Part shown: piece after piece, positions 48,701-61,929 of the stretch | Numbering within the stretch: position 1 is the stretch's first letter | How the letters are laid out: each line of letters starts with the position of its first letter | Source of the DNA: Paraspadella gotoi | Lineage: Eukaryota > Chaetognatha | Assembly (NCBI GenBank): GCA_051294375.1 | Contig: CM119267.1 | Location: 24,997,783-25,061,782, forward strand | Reading direction: 5' to 3' | Length of the DNA: 64,000 nucleotides | The notes under the pieces: model-generated | What the model was told of the DNA's origin: nothing | What the model saw: only the letters and a program-made list of their open reading frames with translations | The model's database searches: none | Position numbers and translations under genes: made by a program

Positions 48701-51167
48701 GATCTTCCTACGATCATTATCGGTAATTAATTAATTAATTTGATCCCAAATGTTTGTTTTTAGGTCTTTTCGTCACTAACCACGACAAAAGCAATGACGA
48801 CGATGAGAATAATGCCGATAATGATTGACTTAATTGATTGACTGATTATTTAATTATTACTTAATTGACTAATTGATTAATTAACTGATTAATTATTTGA
48901 TTAATTAATACATCTTGCATTTACATTTAATATAAAAAGAAAAAGAAGCATAATCAATTAGTGAAACAGTTTTTTTGTTTTTTCCATTTAAACTCATTTC
49001 CACCCAGACGATTCCATCTAAACTTGATTTCCAGTTTAATCACACACTTTCCTACCCACATACAAAATTTCAGGTCAATCGCCCCATGCACTCAAGAGTA
49101 ATTGGCGTTCAAATAGTGAAATATTTTTTTATGTTTTTTTTCTATTTAAACTCATTTCCACTCGGACGATTCCATCGAAAATTCATATCTAGCTCAATCA
49201 CACAAAATTTCATTCCAATCCATAGACCCGATTGGTGTTTTTTGCTAAGGTGGGACGGACGGACAGACAGACAGACGGACATCGTTTTTTTTTGCATAGT
49301 TTATCATAATTCGATGTTCTGACATGATATAAGTGAGTGCCCGACAAGATTGAGTAGGCGGACCGACAAAGTGAATTATAAAAAATGAAGGGAAGAAATT
49401 AAGAGGAAATAAAGGTAAATAAAGGAAGAGGGGGGTGGGGAAATAGGGGATCAGATACGGGCTAGAGACGAGGGTGAACTAAGAGAAGATAATATTAAGG
49501 AAAGTGAAAAAGAAAACAAGAAAAAGAAAAAAGTGAAAAGAGGGAAAGAGAAAAAAGCTCGAATGAAAAACGCAGGAGAAACAACGGAGCAACGACCGAT
49601 AAATGAAATCACATTAAAAAGAAGACTTTTTTGACAGAAAGTTTTATTACTTTTCCCCCTCGTTTTTGCAAAAGGACAAATGACCCCCTGTTGCGTAATA
49701 TTCGTCTTTCTCACCTCCTTCGCCTTCTGCAGTCGCCCGTGATTGCGTTCAAAGTCCGCGTATTTTTTCCAATAACCGTAACAATAAGGATAACGCTTGA
49801 AGAAGGCGTCAAAGACTGAGCGGGCGGCGTGAAGATCGTTCTGATTATAAAGAAATAATAACGATCCGTTGCTCTTGTCAGTGACTGACTCTCTCCGGGA
49901 AAATTGTCAACTTACTTTTCTCTCCACGTAATCGAGGAGGTGAGTCCAGGCTGAAAAGTCCGTCGGATCGTCCTTGACCGCCTTCCATCGTTTTTTCAGT
50001 CCGGATCTTTCATCCTCTTTTATTTCTTCCCTCTTTTTCTCCTCACTTTTTCCTCTACTTTCCTCATTCTCTCCTCGTCTTTCTTTCTCGTCTCCGTCCG
50101 TTTCAAAGACATCTCTTTCTTTATTTTCCTCCTCCGCATCCTCTTCTTTAGGTTTTCTTTCTATTACGTCCACTTTCCTCCCTGCCTTCTTTTTTTCTTC
50201 CTCCATCGCCTTATCTTCTCCGTCGATCTCCTTTATCTCCTCTTCCCCCTCTTCCTCCTTTTCCTCCTCGACACCTTCTTCCTCTTCCTCCTCTTGGGAG
50301 AGAGACTTTTGCCGGAGCTGAGGCGACGATCGTCGATCCAGTTGCTCGTTTGATTGAGAAATCGTTTCTTCATCCGCCGTCTCCTTCGTTATCATCTCCT
50401 TCCTCTCTCGCGGTCGATTATCCTCTTCTATCTCTCTCACGTTTTCTCCTCCATCACTTTCGTGATAAAACTTTTCTTTGTCTCGAGATATAAGCTGCGA
50501 ATCTTTCTTTCTTTTCTTAATTCGCTTCTCCGATCTTCCTTTCGCAGTCTTTTCCCACTCTGGTTTCTCTTTTTTCTCTCTTATTGTCTCCTTGACCCGT
50601 TTTACTTTCTCGTCTTCTCTGCGACTCATTTCATGAAATTCTTTTCGATCTCCTTCCAATTTTTCCTCTTCGGTCCAATCTTTCACATCCTGACCTTCAC
50701 TTCCTTTCTTCACATCTTTCAATAACTGTTCTCCCGACAACGCGCTTCTTTCTTCCTCGAGTTGAACCTCCTCGGTTGGACTCAACCTTCCCGTTGACGC
50801 ACCCTCCTCCGTTGGCACATCTAACTCCCCGTCAGCGAGTGGGGAGCGCGGAGACAACTCGAGAAAGACGAGAGGAACGAGGGGCTCGAGGTCTCGGCCG
50901 GGCGTTAGAGGAATGGGGATCGACTCGCTGTCCGAATCTGCGGGGATGTGAGTTCTAATCAAATAAAAATAAAAAAAAAGAGAGAGAGAGGTACGTACCT
51001 GCTTCGCCAGGAAAATAGAGTCCATAGGGCGAAGGTGGCGCCGACCAGGGCATCACGTTCTCAGCCCTAACATCATCGGCCCCGGTTCCATCGGCACCAT
51101 CGGACGCGCGTCTCAGTGAAGGAGGGGAATGCTCCCTCCAACTCTCTGTCGAATCCGACTCCTCCAT
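36929..51167 (-). CDS. PRPF39: PRPF39, U1 snRNP-associated splicing factor
   Basis: Eleven exons: 51167-50999, 50937-49916, 49840-49715, 47434-47316, 46413-46246, 39765-39537, 38555-38418, 38314-38077, 38001-37772, 37683-37495 and 37264-36929; all phases agree, giving about 987 residues. PRPF39 is a HAT-repeat (half-TPR) scaffold that helps U1 snRNP at the 5' splice site. Diagnostic blocks: [18 protein letters not shown] (exon 2), [20 protein letters not shown] (exon 3), [10 protein letters not shown] (exon 5), [20 protein letters not shown] (exon 7), [20 protein letters not shown] (exon 8), [12 protein letters not shown] (exon 11). Exon 2 adds a long, highly charged N-terminal extension. The C-terminus is Gly/Pro/Gln/Trp-rich. 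The exon 5 donor (ACAA followed by GTCGGT) is weak but is the one that keeps the frame. Intron 5 (6.5 kb) contains an inverted duplication of exons 4 and 5. Confidence 0.94.
38633..38799. mobile_element. Short MITE in PRPF39 intron 6
   Basis: About 167 bp bordered by inverted TTTTACTTTCGCCCACCG and CGGTCGGCGAAAGTAAAA. The right half has telomere-like CCCTAACC and CCCTTAAACC runs. No target duplication was recognised. Confidence 0.55.
39780..39893 (+). repeat. GA-rich minisatellite (GGGAGAGAGATGGGGAAAA)
   Basis: Imperfect repeats of GGGAGAGAGATGGGGAAAA next to PRPF39 exon 6. The same motif, in complement, forms the CT tract in the centre of the inverted duplication, so this probably marks where the duplicated block joined. 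Confidence 0.7.
39895..40859. mobile_element. Tc1/mariner-type element, family T2, copy B
   Basis: 965-bp copy of the element at 14052-15007, with TA flanks (39893-39894 and 40860-40861). It is the duplicated partner of the copy at 47528 and carries several one-base indels near its left end (GGTGAACAATTTTAAAGCCC). Confidence 0.8.
40952..41071 (+). pseudogene. Antisense copy of PRPF39 exon 4, frameshifted
   Basis: Matches exon 4 (47434-47316) but with one-base insertions or deletions, for example GAACGGCGGCG for GAACGCGGCG, CCTGAAAGAC for CCTGAAGAC and CATCGAAGG for CATCCGAAGG. The frame is lost. Its orientation is opposite to the gene, so it cannot be used by PRPF39. Confidence 0.85.
41981..42148 (+). 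pseudogene. Antisense copy of PRPF39 exon 5
   Basis: 168 bases, the same length as exon 5 (46413-46246), with two deleted and two inserted bases (GTTCGCTCC, GGATTTCATC, CTTGCGTACC, GAGATACCTG) that shift and restore the frame, changing RSDKLWRG to APTNYGAD and VPTRS to YPRDT. I saw no substitutions, which points to sequence error rather than evolution. Confidence 0.85.
42655..42708 (+). repeat. (TC)n microsatellite
   Basis: About 26 TC units. The right-arm partner is the interrupted GA tract near 45680-45745. Confidence 0.95.
42849..44166 (-). mobile_element. Small non-autonomous LTR retrotransposon in the left arm
   Basis: Direct repeats 42849-43045 and 43990-44166 (TGAAGACGAAGGATATCG ... 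GATCGCCGGAT...CA in plus orientation) flank about 940 bp. The 4-bp duplication TATC lies at 42845-42848 and 44167-44170, and the right arm shows the empty site. Orientation is minus: a G tract (TAGGGGGGC) directly precedes the LTR at 43045, and TTTTTGGTGAGCC lies about 25 bases after the other LTR. An open frame at 43933-43316 (about 205 codons from ATG, followed by a stop) starts where a gag would, but I do not recognise any domain in it. Confidence 0.8.
44501..45204. repeat. CT-rich minisatellite with assembly gap
   Basis: Degenerate repeats of CCCATCTCTCTCCCTTTTCC on the plus strand fill the centre of the palindrome. A run of undetermined bases lies at 45014-45038. All long reading frames here are low-complexity artefacts; one even runs across the gap. 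The gap shows that the assembler could not resolve the centre. Confidence 0.9.
45205..48479 (-). repeat. Right arm of large inverted duplication
   Basis: Reverse-complement partner of 39895-44500, without the LTR insertion. It carries the functional PRPF39 exons 4 and 5 in gene orientation and in intact frame, and ends at the outer end of the T2 transposon (48479). Confidence 0.85.
47528..48479. mobile_element. Tc1/mariner-type element, family T2, copy C
   Basis: 952 bp, ends CATGGTGACAATTTTACAAG and CTTGTAAAATTGTCACCATG, with TA at 47526-47527 and 48480-48481. It lies in PRPF39 intron 3, 94 bp upstream of exon 4. Confidence 0.88.
48676..49378 (-). repeat. Interspersed repeat R1, copy 7 (reverse)
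   Basis: A reverse copy in PRPF39 intron 3, from AACAAGTTTGAGCAAACC to GGCGGACCGACAAAGTG. It lacks the final hairpin of the head (ends at GTGAATTATA), so its boundary there is truncated. Confidence 0.7.
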
Positions 51168-51526
51168 CGTCTCTCTCCCCTCGCGCTCCCGCTCCTACTC
51201 CCGCTCGTTCTCTCTCTCTCTCTCTCCCTCTCTCTCTCTCTCACAATTACAATTGCCTCACGTTCTAAGTTACAATCTTTCTAAAAAAACTGTTTGTAAA
51301 AACAATGAAAAAAAATAAGATTTTTGATTTTGGTAATAAAAAAACAAACTTAATTGTAAATTCAAAAAAAAAAAAGATTGTACTGTGGCGGTATAATTTA
51401 ATCTCACGTGATCACCACGAAGCCCCTGAAAACCAAATATTGAGCAAGCAAGTCAATCAATCCGAATAAAAGTACCCATTGCATTGTTGAAAATAATGCC
51501 ATATAATCCATCGGGGACAATTTATG
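51168..51526. other. Short gap between GNAT-1 and PRPF39
   Basis: 359 bp. It holds a TC microsatellite at about 51207-51242 just upstream of the PRPF39 ATG and an AT-rich remainder with A runs. I see no TATA box or other gene. Confidence 0.5.
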
Positions 51527-52569
51527 TTATTTTGTGACTGCAACCTTTCTGGCACAAACTGTGATGAGTGCTCCATTCCATTCCTCGCACCCCAAATCAA
51601 CAAAACCCACGCGACGATACAGAGGCAGGTTTTTTGCAGTGGATGAATACAGCATCAATGGAATATTCTTGGCATCGTAATGATTGATGATGTAATCGAG
51701 CGCCGCGGAACCGTAACCCTAGGTATCGAAAATTCGTCGTGGAATTGGAATCCGAATGGAAAGCATTCATCTCACCTTCCTTCGGTGATCAGGCATTGTG
51801 CAAAGCCAATGTAATTCCGATACCCGTCGGGGATCGTTTATCTCGCTCGTTGGAATGGAGAGATAATTGGCCACAAAATACTGACAAATGAACAATGACA
51901 ATGAGCATATGTTTTTACATCACCTCTTAACGACCTAAACCCACTTTCAGTCGGTCCAAAACAGCAAGGAAACCACGATCTTTAAAAAACATTTTTGGTC
52001 CATTCAAGCCAAACCATTTCATCATAAAATAAAGAGAGGTCATTGTAACGCCTACTCCTTCATAGGGCATGGGATTGCAATAAGCAATTGTAACAATAGA
52101 ATTCTTTGTTTCTAAATAAACCGGGTGAAAGTTAATTCATACAAAAAATGGAAAGTTTTACCAGAAAATACCTTCTTTATTCTTGACAACGATCATCAAA
52201 GGCTCATAGATTTCCAAGAAAGTTTCCGTTGGACTTAGGCTAAAGCGGTAATGTATACTTGCCACACTAAAAAAAAACTGACTGATTTTATCGATGGGGT
52301 GGTAGCCGCTTAAAAAAGAAAAATGTTCTCAGGCCTCTCATCACGAACAATTAGAAAAGAACAATCCCAACTTACGAATTGATATACTTCTTCCTCATCT
52401 TTTCCTCAGACGAAAAAACTTTGATAACAGGATCATCCTTAAAGCCTTCGACGAACACACGTCTGGCCTCTTCAGCGTCTGTCGGCGACAGAGGGACAAC
52501 CTCAGGTTTGAGGATTGACGTCGGTTGCATCAAGTTGTCACCATCATCGCCGACAATTACGCTCGCCAT
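51527..52569 (-). CDS. GNAT-1: GNAT-family N-acetyltransferase
   Basis: Five exons: 52569-52376, 52266-52172, 52111-51945, 51880-51776 and 51718-51527, about 250 residues. The start is the ATG giving MASVIVGDDG. The C-terminal half has the GNAT fold signature: a beta strand LHWLCTMPDHRRKGYGSAAL, in which RRKGYGSA is motif A (R/Q-x-x-G-x-G/A) that binds the pyrophosphate of acetyl-CoA, then MLYSSTAKNLPLYRRVGFV, the usual motif B helix-strand (N..LYRRxGF). The first half has an EARRVFVEGFKDDPVIKVF segment as in small-molecule GNATs. The substrate cannot be told from sequence. The gene is a tandem paralog of the gene at 54930-53727 with exons 2 and 4 of identical length (95 and 105 bases). It lies 359 bp upstream of PRPF39 on the same strand. 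A fourth-exon start right after the weak donor CTGAAA-GTGGGT is the least certain junction. Confidence 0.85.
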
Positions 52570-53726
52570 AGTCACCAAAAATGTCTTGCACGCATGTAAA
52601 TGTTTTTAATTATTGGTTAATCTTAACTGTATAAAATGCAAATAATGAAAAAGTAGACTAGTGGACCTTACATAAGTATTTGTACAGTCTCGTTAAAAAG
52701 GTAACGATATAAAATTCATATATATCCTGCGACAAAGATAGTAAAAAAATATACCTCAAATAAAATAATAGAAAAAATAATGCCGGAAAAAGGATTTTCT
52801 ACCGAATTTTATAATAAAAGATAAGATCAAATAAAATGTCGTTAACAACCAGGTTCAAATCAGTAAGTGCAGATTGGTCAACCCTGCGTTTCAATAAGAA
52901 AATGTTGGAATGATAAAGTTTAAAAGGAAAAAAAGGAGAGAAAAATTTTAGCTGCGAGTCTACTTCATTTTTTTTTAATTATTCCTTTGTAGAGTGAGAC
53001 TAATGTTGAGAGTTTGAAAACGATCGACGAATGATCCAGACTTCGTTTTAGTAAATACAGGGAGGTCCAGCTCTTTTGGGACTAACTTTAAAAAATTGTT
53101 TGGATGGGTAAATAAAAAAATAATCTTATGAAAATTAGTACACTTGTGAAAAATTGTAATGTTAACACAATAAATTAAAAAGATTTCCCTTCGGCAACCA
53201 TGACCTTCTCCAAAGGTTCAGAGAAGGCAGTATATGCTTTTTCGACCGCGTCAGTAGGGAATGCTGTCATTTTTGTCACTATTCTTACCGTCAGAAAGTC
53301 GACAGTTTTAGAGGGGATACGTAGGACATTCGACTTCCTTATCTAACATTTTCATTAATCAGAGGGATTGCAGTCAGAAAAACGGCGTGGCCAAATGTAA
53401 GCAATTACCATCTTTCATCTTGATTTTCAGTAAAATTTTTAAGGAAGCGGCGCTATGTGGAAATCATTTCTGTTTTGGAAGCGGCGGGAAGAATTTTGAC
53501 ATGTCATGCAAAAATCTTTAAATACAGTATTAGTTGTTAGATTTTTCAAACGTTTTTGATATCGATTGAAAGAAAATTTAGCCCAGTTTCCAAATATAAT
53601 CCCTTGTTTCCTCTATCATATAGCGTTCAAGCACTTGAAGTTAGTCCCTTAAGAGCTAGACCTCCCTGAGTCCCTGTATATCCCAGTTCTGCATTTTATT
53701 TTATTTTTTTCGACAGGTTGAGTTCA
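52570..53726. other. Gap between the GNAT paralogs
   Basis: About 1.16 kb, AT-rich. More than half is the inverted-repeat element at 53058-53668. The remainder shows nothing recognisable. Confidence 0.5.
53058..53668. mobile_element. Inverted-repeat element between GNAT genes
   Basis: Ends CAGGGAGGTCCAGCTCTTTT, then GGGACTAACTT at the left, and AAGTTAGTCCC, then CTAGACCTCCCTG at the right; about 31 bp of imperfect inverted repeat. TA precedes the left end; the right flank is AG, so the duplication is not confirmed. No transposase. Confidence 0.65.
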
Positions 53727-54930
53727 CTACGGAACTTTTCTGGCGCAGACGGACATGACGGCGCCTCTCCAAGTTTCACTCCCCAAAAGCTGGAAACCTA
53801 AGCGACGATAAAAAGACAAGTTGCGCGGGTTGGAAGAAATCAAGATCACTGGAATATTCATCTCGTCAAAGTGACGCAATACGAAGCCGAGGGCAGCGGA
53901 ACCGTAAGCCTGAGGGCAAAGTAATGCGCGTTCAATGATGAATCAATGCGTACCATGTACAACCTGTTCCCCCAACTTAATTTAGTTGATTTAGTATATA
54001 AAAACCTTTCCGACTTGCGAAGGATGACAGGCGATCATTTCCAAAACGCTCATTCTCTTAGGATCGTTTTTCTTGTCTCTGGGCACAGACAGAAAGTCCG
54101 CCGCGAGATCCTGAGTCATTTGAAAGAGTCAATCGGGAGAATTAACATCCGTCGGCCAATAACTAATCCAGTTCACCGACAACATCAAAAATAAACTTAC
54201 TGTCAATCTCTCCGTCACGTCATAAGCACCGAATACTCTCTTCACCCACTTCATTCCAGTTTTGAAGCCGAGACGATTCACGGCGCATCTTATCAAAACT
54301 CGGATCAACTCGAAGTGAGAAGATGCTGGAACGGGATTGCATAAGGCCGCCGCCACCACCATTTCCTTTTGGTCTGAGGTGTGAGAAGTGAGATGTGAGT
54401 TGAGTGAAGCAACGAAGATTCGATATATCGATTTGATGATTACCTACGACGTCTTTCACGACGACGGAAAAAGGCAAATCGGTTTCTCGAAATCTTTCGG
54501 CCGTACGTAAGCAGAAATGGAAATTGAAGTCGACGTAACTAAAACCAGAGACATCAATGCAAAAATTTTCAACAGAGGTCACGCCGTTTCTTTATTTTCA
54601 TCAATGTTTTTTGCAATCCTCGCCCTTTTTTTCTCATAGACTTTGGCCATGAACTGCAACTAACACCATTAATAAGACCAAGATTAAAGAACCTTTGGAA
54701 ACTTACGCGTTCAAGCACTCCGGCATGATTTGATCGTCGGGGCTTATGACTTTTTGAAGAGGATCGTCGAGGAATCCCTCGACCAAGACACACCGGGACT
54801 CCTCAGCCTCCGCCGGCGTCATTTCCATAGCTCGTCGCGAAGACGACGACGTCGCCGATTGCGACGCCTTTGGCGGAGAGGGTGACTTCACGGCGCCACT
54901 AACACTTTTTTCAGGGTCGTCGTCACTCAT
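53727..54930 (-). CDS. GNAT-2: GNAT-family N-acetyltransferase
   Basis: Five exons: 54930-54707, 54538-54444, 54373-54201, 54110-54006 and 53909-53727, about 259 residues, phases consistent. It parallels GNAT-1: EAEESRCVLVEGFLDDPLQK at the start, LEMIACHPSQVGKAYGSAAL at motif A and LISSNPRNLSFYRRLGF at motif B, then SVCARKV at the C-terminus of both. In motif A the usual R/Q before xxGxG is Q-V-G-K-A-Y-G-S-A, so acetyl-CoA binding should be retained. The N-terminus adds a Ser/Pro-rich low-complexity stretch of about 35 residues. The ATG is only 182 bp from the stop codon of KARS1 on the same strand. The substrate is unknown. Confidence 0.85.
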
Positions 54931-55112
54931 GATAGCATGAAGTTTGTGATCATGGTATCATTATCACAAAGTTTATTTTTATCACCAAAAGGCAACTAGG
55001 AATTATAATTTAATATTCTATAAAATAATTTTATTAATAAATTAGTAACAAATAAAGAAAGAATAGTGAAACTTGAGAAAAAAACTTATGTTTGAGTAAT
55101 CAATCAAATTCG

Positions 55113-58245
<3,133 letters not shown>

Positions 58246-58913
58246 TGCAAAATTTCCAAACGAAAGACTGTCGCTTTTAGTTGAGAAAAAAAAATTTGAT
58301 GCAAGCCAAAGAGAAAATAAAACCAAGATTAAAAATCCAAGGAGAAAAAATCTTCTTCTCCAATGAAAAGAAAATTGAAAGGAAACGGGTTTGATTGATT
58401 CGATGGCAGCAGAAGAAAATCAATGAAAATACCAAGAAAATGTTTTCGGAAAAGCCATCTCGTTACAAAAGAGATTTGTAGCAAAGGTAATTACGTAAAT
58501 GAAAGATTTATGTAGATTGTAGAACAAAGGCACGCCGGAAAGAACAACCGCTAAAAAGGGATGAAGAGAAAAAGGTGAAAAAGCTGCGCGGAATGGATTG
58601 GAGACAAGAGCACACTCTTAAAAAAATAATAAAAACACCTTGTTAACAATTCAATATATAATTGCGTATAGCTAATGTACCTGTAATTTCAGTATCATTA
58701 TTTATTAAGCGAAAACAATACGGTCAGATCATGCAAGATCGCGGCACTTCGATAAGTGGAGTAAGCAGTTTAATCAAAGATCAATAAGTCAGACAAGATT
58801 AAAAATAGTTAACCGGTTGGATTCTACGCGTACGATATATATTTTTTTACAGGTCGACCATCAATAAATGATCTCTACATAATGATTCTAACTCAATTTT
58901 CTGTAACCATAAC
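58246..58913. other. Upstream region of KARS1
   Basis: About 670 bp, A-rich, without a recognised repeat or gene. It should contain the KARS1 promoter unless the gene is transcribed with ITPK. Confidence 0.4.
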
Positions 58914-59389
58914 TACACTACGGCGAAAAAAAGTAGCCACCAGTTAGCTTTAAATAAACCACTATTTCTTATTTAATTTTTAAAAATTATACATAAAAAG
59001 TATAGCTCTTTTAAAGAGCTATCGATTAGTGCAAAAAAAAAATTGAATTAGTTCAGGCAGTACAATATAGCAAGACTTTAAAATCAGAATCTCAAAACGA
59101 AATTAAGAAAAAGTTATTTCTAAAGATTTTTTAAAGTAAAGGTTAAAGTTAATAGCACTTCTTTTTCTGACTGATGTTTATAATATAAAATTAACAAAAA
59201 CATAATTAAATTAAATATATAAAAAATTTAGTAATAAATTTGATTTACTTTTCTATAAAAATATTTTTTCATTACCGCTAAATATAACATTTTAATAATA
59301 AATACTGAAAACAATTAATCTTTTTTACAATTATCTCAAAATTAAAAAAAAATTCAATGACAAAAATAAAAAAAATAATTCTAATATAA

Positions 59390-59763
59390 TTGTATGAGTT
59401 TAGATTATTTTGCTTCAATACAACATCGCAGAAGGAATCAGAACTCCAAAATCGAAATCGGATCAGCGACTCCGGGAAAAATCCACCGGAATCAGAATGG
59501 AACATTCTCATTGGTCGAGGCAACAAATGGCACCGGCCAATGGTCAGATGGGCTTCCTTCCGCCGAGGATTTTTTACCCTTACCTCCGATCCGTTTGCAC
59601 TGTATAAAAGGAACCAAAACCTGTACTGATTCATTCTGCCCGAAAATTGACACGCGTCTTTGTTATTATTGTCTATTTTCTGAGAAATAAAATCCACTTT
59701 GATTTCGTCTCGAAATCCCTATCTATTTACTTAATTGTGGGGGCAGCGGTGGGATTCGAACCC
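59390..59763 (+). mobile_element. LTR-like promoter segment followed by a tRNA-primer site
   Basis: TATAAAAG at 59603-59610, then AATAAA at 59686-59691, the order expected in the U3-R part of an LTR. At 59738 begins TGGGGGCAGCGGTGGGATTC, continuing GAACCCAC, which is the complement of a tRNA 3' end (CCA, acceptor stem, T-arm with GGTTCGAATCC). Such a long match is a typical primer-binding site. No second LTR or coding region follows. The left boundary is uncertain. Confidence 0.6.
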
Positions 59764-59922
59764 ACAAGAAGCCATAAAGAAAAAAATTTAAGTAGTATAA
59801 AAAAACTTTAAAAATAACCTTGGGTTATCACTTAACTGCTTTTTTATTACTTTTAAATAATTATTTTTCCATATAGTTTTTCTATTTATTTTAATTAAAT
59901 TTAGGTTAAAAATGGTTAACAC

Positions 59923-61151
59923 TAGAGTTCCGATAACCGTTAATTTTTTAGGAAATTCGCTTAACCGTTAAATCTAACATTTTTAACGGTTAACCGTTAA
60001 GATCGGTTAATTTTATAATTTAACTTTAAATTTAAAATATTTAGATTTAAAACAAACTAAAGTATTTAATGGTATTTTCTCTTTAACTCTGGCTCTTGAA
60101 TGCGCTGATAAAGACTTGAAACAGAGTCGAAACATGTCTGTTTTTTATGTCAAATAAAATTGTTGTTGTAACAAAACAAATATTTTTGCTAATCTCATAA
60201 CACAACAAAACGAAAGGATATCATCAAATTCTAATTCTATATTTTGTTTTCTCTTTCTCTCTTTTGCTTTCTCTTTTTCTTTCTCTACTTCTTCTCTTCC
60301 TCATTATTTTTGTAGTTGTTAGTTTCTTAAACGCTTGTTTTCTGTTGTTAGTCTTTCATAAACTATGACCATTGACCAATGGTCATTGACCATAAATATA
60401 AATATGAATTTTAATTTATTGATAGACTGATCGATTTATCAATTGATCAAAATATTTATTGATTAATAAATATATTTTTCAGTTTAATTAAAAAGTATAT
60501 CATCATTATTCTTTTTTATATGTCTTTTTTAAGATTGGTTCCTTCTATTATTAATTTTTAAATTAAAAAAAAAAATTTATTTGGTTTTTTATTCATTTTT
60601 TTCATTCATTCGGTTTTATTTCATTTGCTTCTTTGTTAATTTTAAAGAGGGAAAGAAAAAGAGAGAAAAAGTAAAATAAGAGGGATTATTTATTTTTAGC
60701 TAAATTGAATATATATTATTGCATGAAAGGGCAAAAAAAAGGAAAAAGGTAAAAGCAAAGGGCGAAAAAAGGAGAAAAAAGAAAGGGGAAAGATAAAGGG
60801 GAAAAGTGAAAAAGAAAAAGAAAGGAACAGGAGAGATAAATAAAGGGGAAGAAAGAATAAAAGAGAGATGAGGATAGAAAAAAAAGAAGAAAATAACAAA
60901 GGAAAAAAGCAGGGAAAAATTGGAGAAAAGAGAGAGGGGTAAAAATATGGTGAGAAGGGGCGAGGAGAATAAGAGAGAACAGAAAAAAAATAGGTTTTTT
61001 TTTAAATTTAAAGATTTCATACCAAAAAATGAAAAAAATCACATTTGAGAATTAACCGAATTTAACCGTTAAAATAAATATATTAACGGTTAAGTTAAAA
61101 TTATTTTTAACCGTTAATAACCGTTAACAGTTAACGGTTATCGGAACACTA
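59923..61151. mobile_element. hAT-like non-autonomous element with perfect 8-bp duplication
   Basis: Ends TAGAGTTCCGATAACCGTTA and TAACGGTTATCGGAACACTA form an inverted repeat of about 21 bp. The 8-bp direct repeat GTTAACAC lies at 59915-59922 and 61152-61159. Several subterminal AACCGTTAA motifs lie within 130 bp of both ends, as in hAT transposase-binding regions. The interior is pyrimidine-rich at about 60.25 kb and purine-rich at about 60.64-60.99 kb and encodes nothing. Confidence 0.88.
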
Positions 61152-61929
61152 GTTAACACCTATTATCCCTACAGATATTTGATGCTGAATTTGTTCAGAT
61201 ATTTTTTTATTATAAATATTTAATAATAAAGAAAGTCAAACTTTTTTTTATTTAAAATTAATTTATTCTCATCAGATTTTTTGTACCAGTCAACTTTGAC
61301 GTCCTGTAAATTTCGACCACTTTGCTTGATTTTAATAGGACTTGGACCAATCGCCTTATCTTTTAATAATAGCTTTGTAAAATTCAGTCATCCAATATAG
61401 TTTTTCTCGGTGCAAAACAAGTGGCTACTTTTTTTTGCGCCGCAGTGTATATTAACTAATCATCGGAATGAAAAAAGGTGCAACGGTAATAAGTGGAATT
61501 ACTTTATAGAAAATAAAGACCCGATTTGATTTCGATTGATTTTGGGGGAAAGCAGAAAAAAATGTTTTAAAAAAAATTTTTTTTAAAAATCTCACATAAA
61601 CTACTGGAACTTTGGAAATAAATACAAAACGGGAAAAGGAAAACAAAACTGGAATGAAAATTTTCGTGCGGCAGAGAAACAAAACGCGAATGGGAACAAC
61701 AGACTTTTAATTTTAATTTAAAGGAGTGATTCTGGGATGGAATCAAAAAGATGGCGAGAAGTATTGAAGGGGTTTTAAGGGAACTGATGATTCTAAAGTC
61801 GCTAGAGAAACTAGATAAAATACTTTCCCCGCCCCACGGTCGGCTTTGACCCATTCGCTCTTATCTCAGGATATATGGCGCTCGTAAACAGGAACGGCGA
61901 AGCACTTGAAAAAACTCGAGGCTCCACTT

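Larger units (their letters stand above)
58916..61447. mobile_element. Tc1/mariner-like element hosting two nested insertions
   Basis: Ends CACTACGGCGAAAAAAAGTA, then GCCAC (58916) and GTGGCTAC, then TTTTTTTTGCGCCGCAGTG (ending 61447), flanked by TA at 58914-58915 and 61448-61449. About 27 bp of inverted repeat. No transposase frame is visible. An LTR fragment (about 59390-59763) and a hAT-like element (59923-61151) are inserted in it. Confidence 0.8.

Noticed and set aside
59738-59775. A tRNA gene on the minus strand (T-arm GGTTCGAATCC)
   Set aside because: Only the T-arm and acceptor half are present; upstream sequence lacks D-arm and anticodon arm. It fits a retroelement primer site better.
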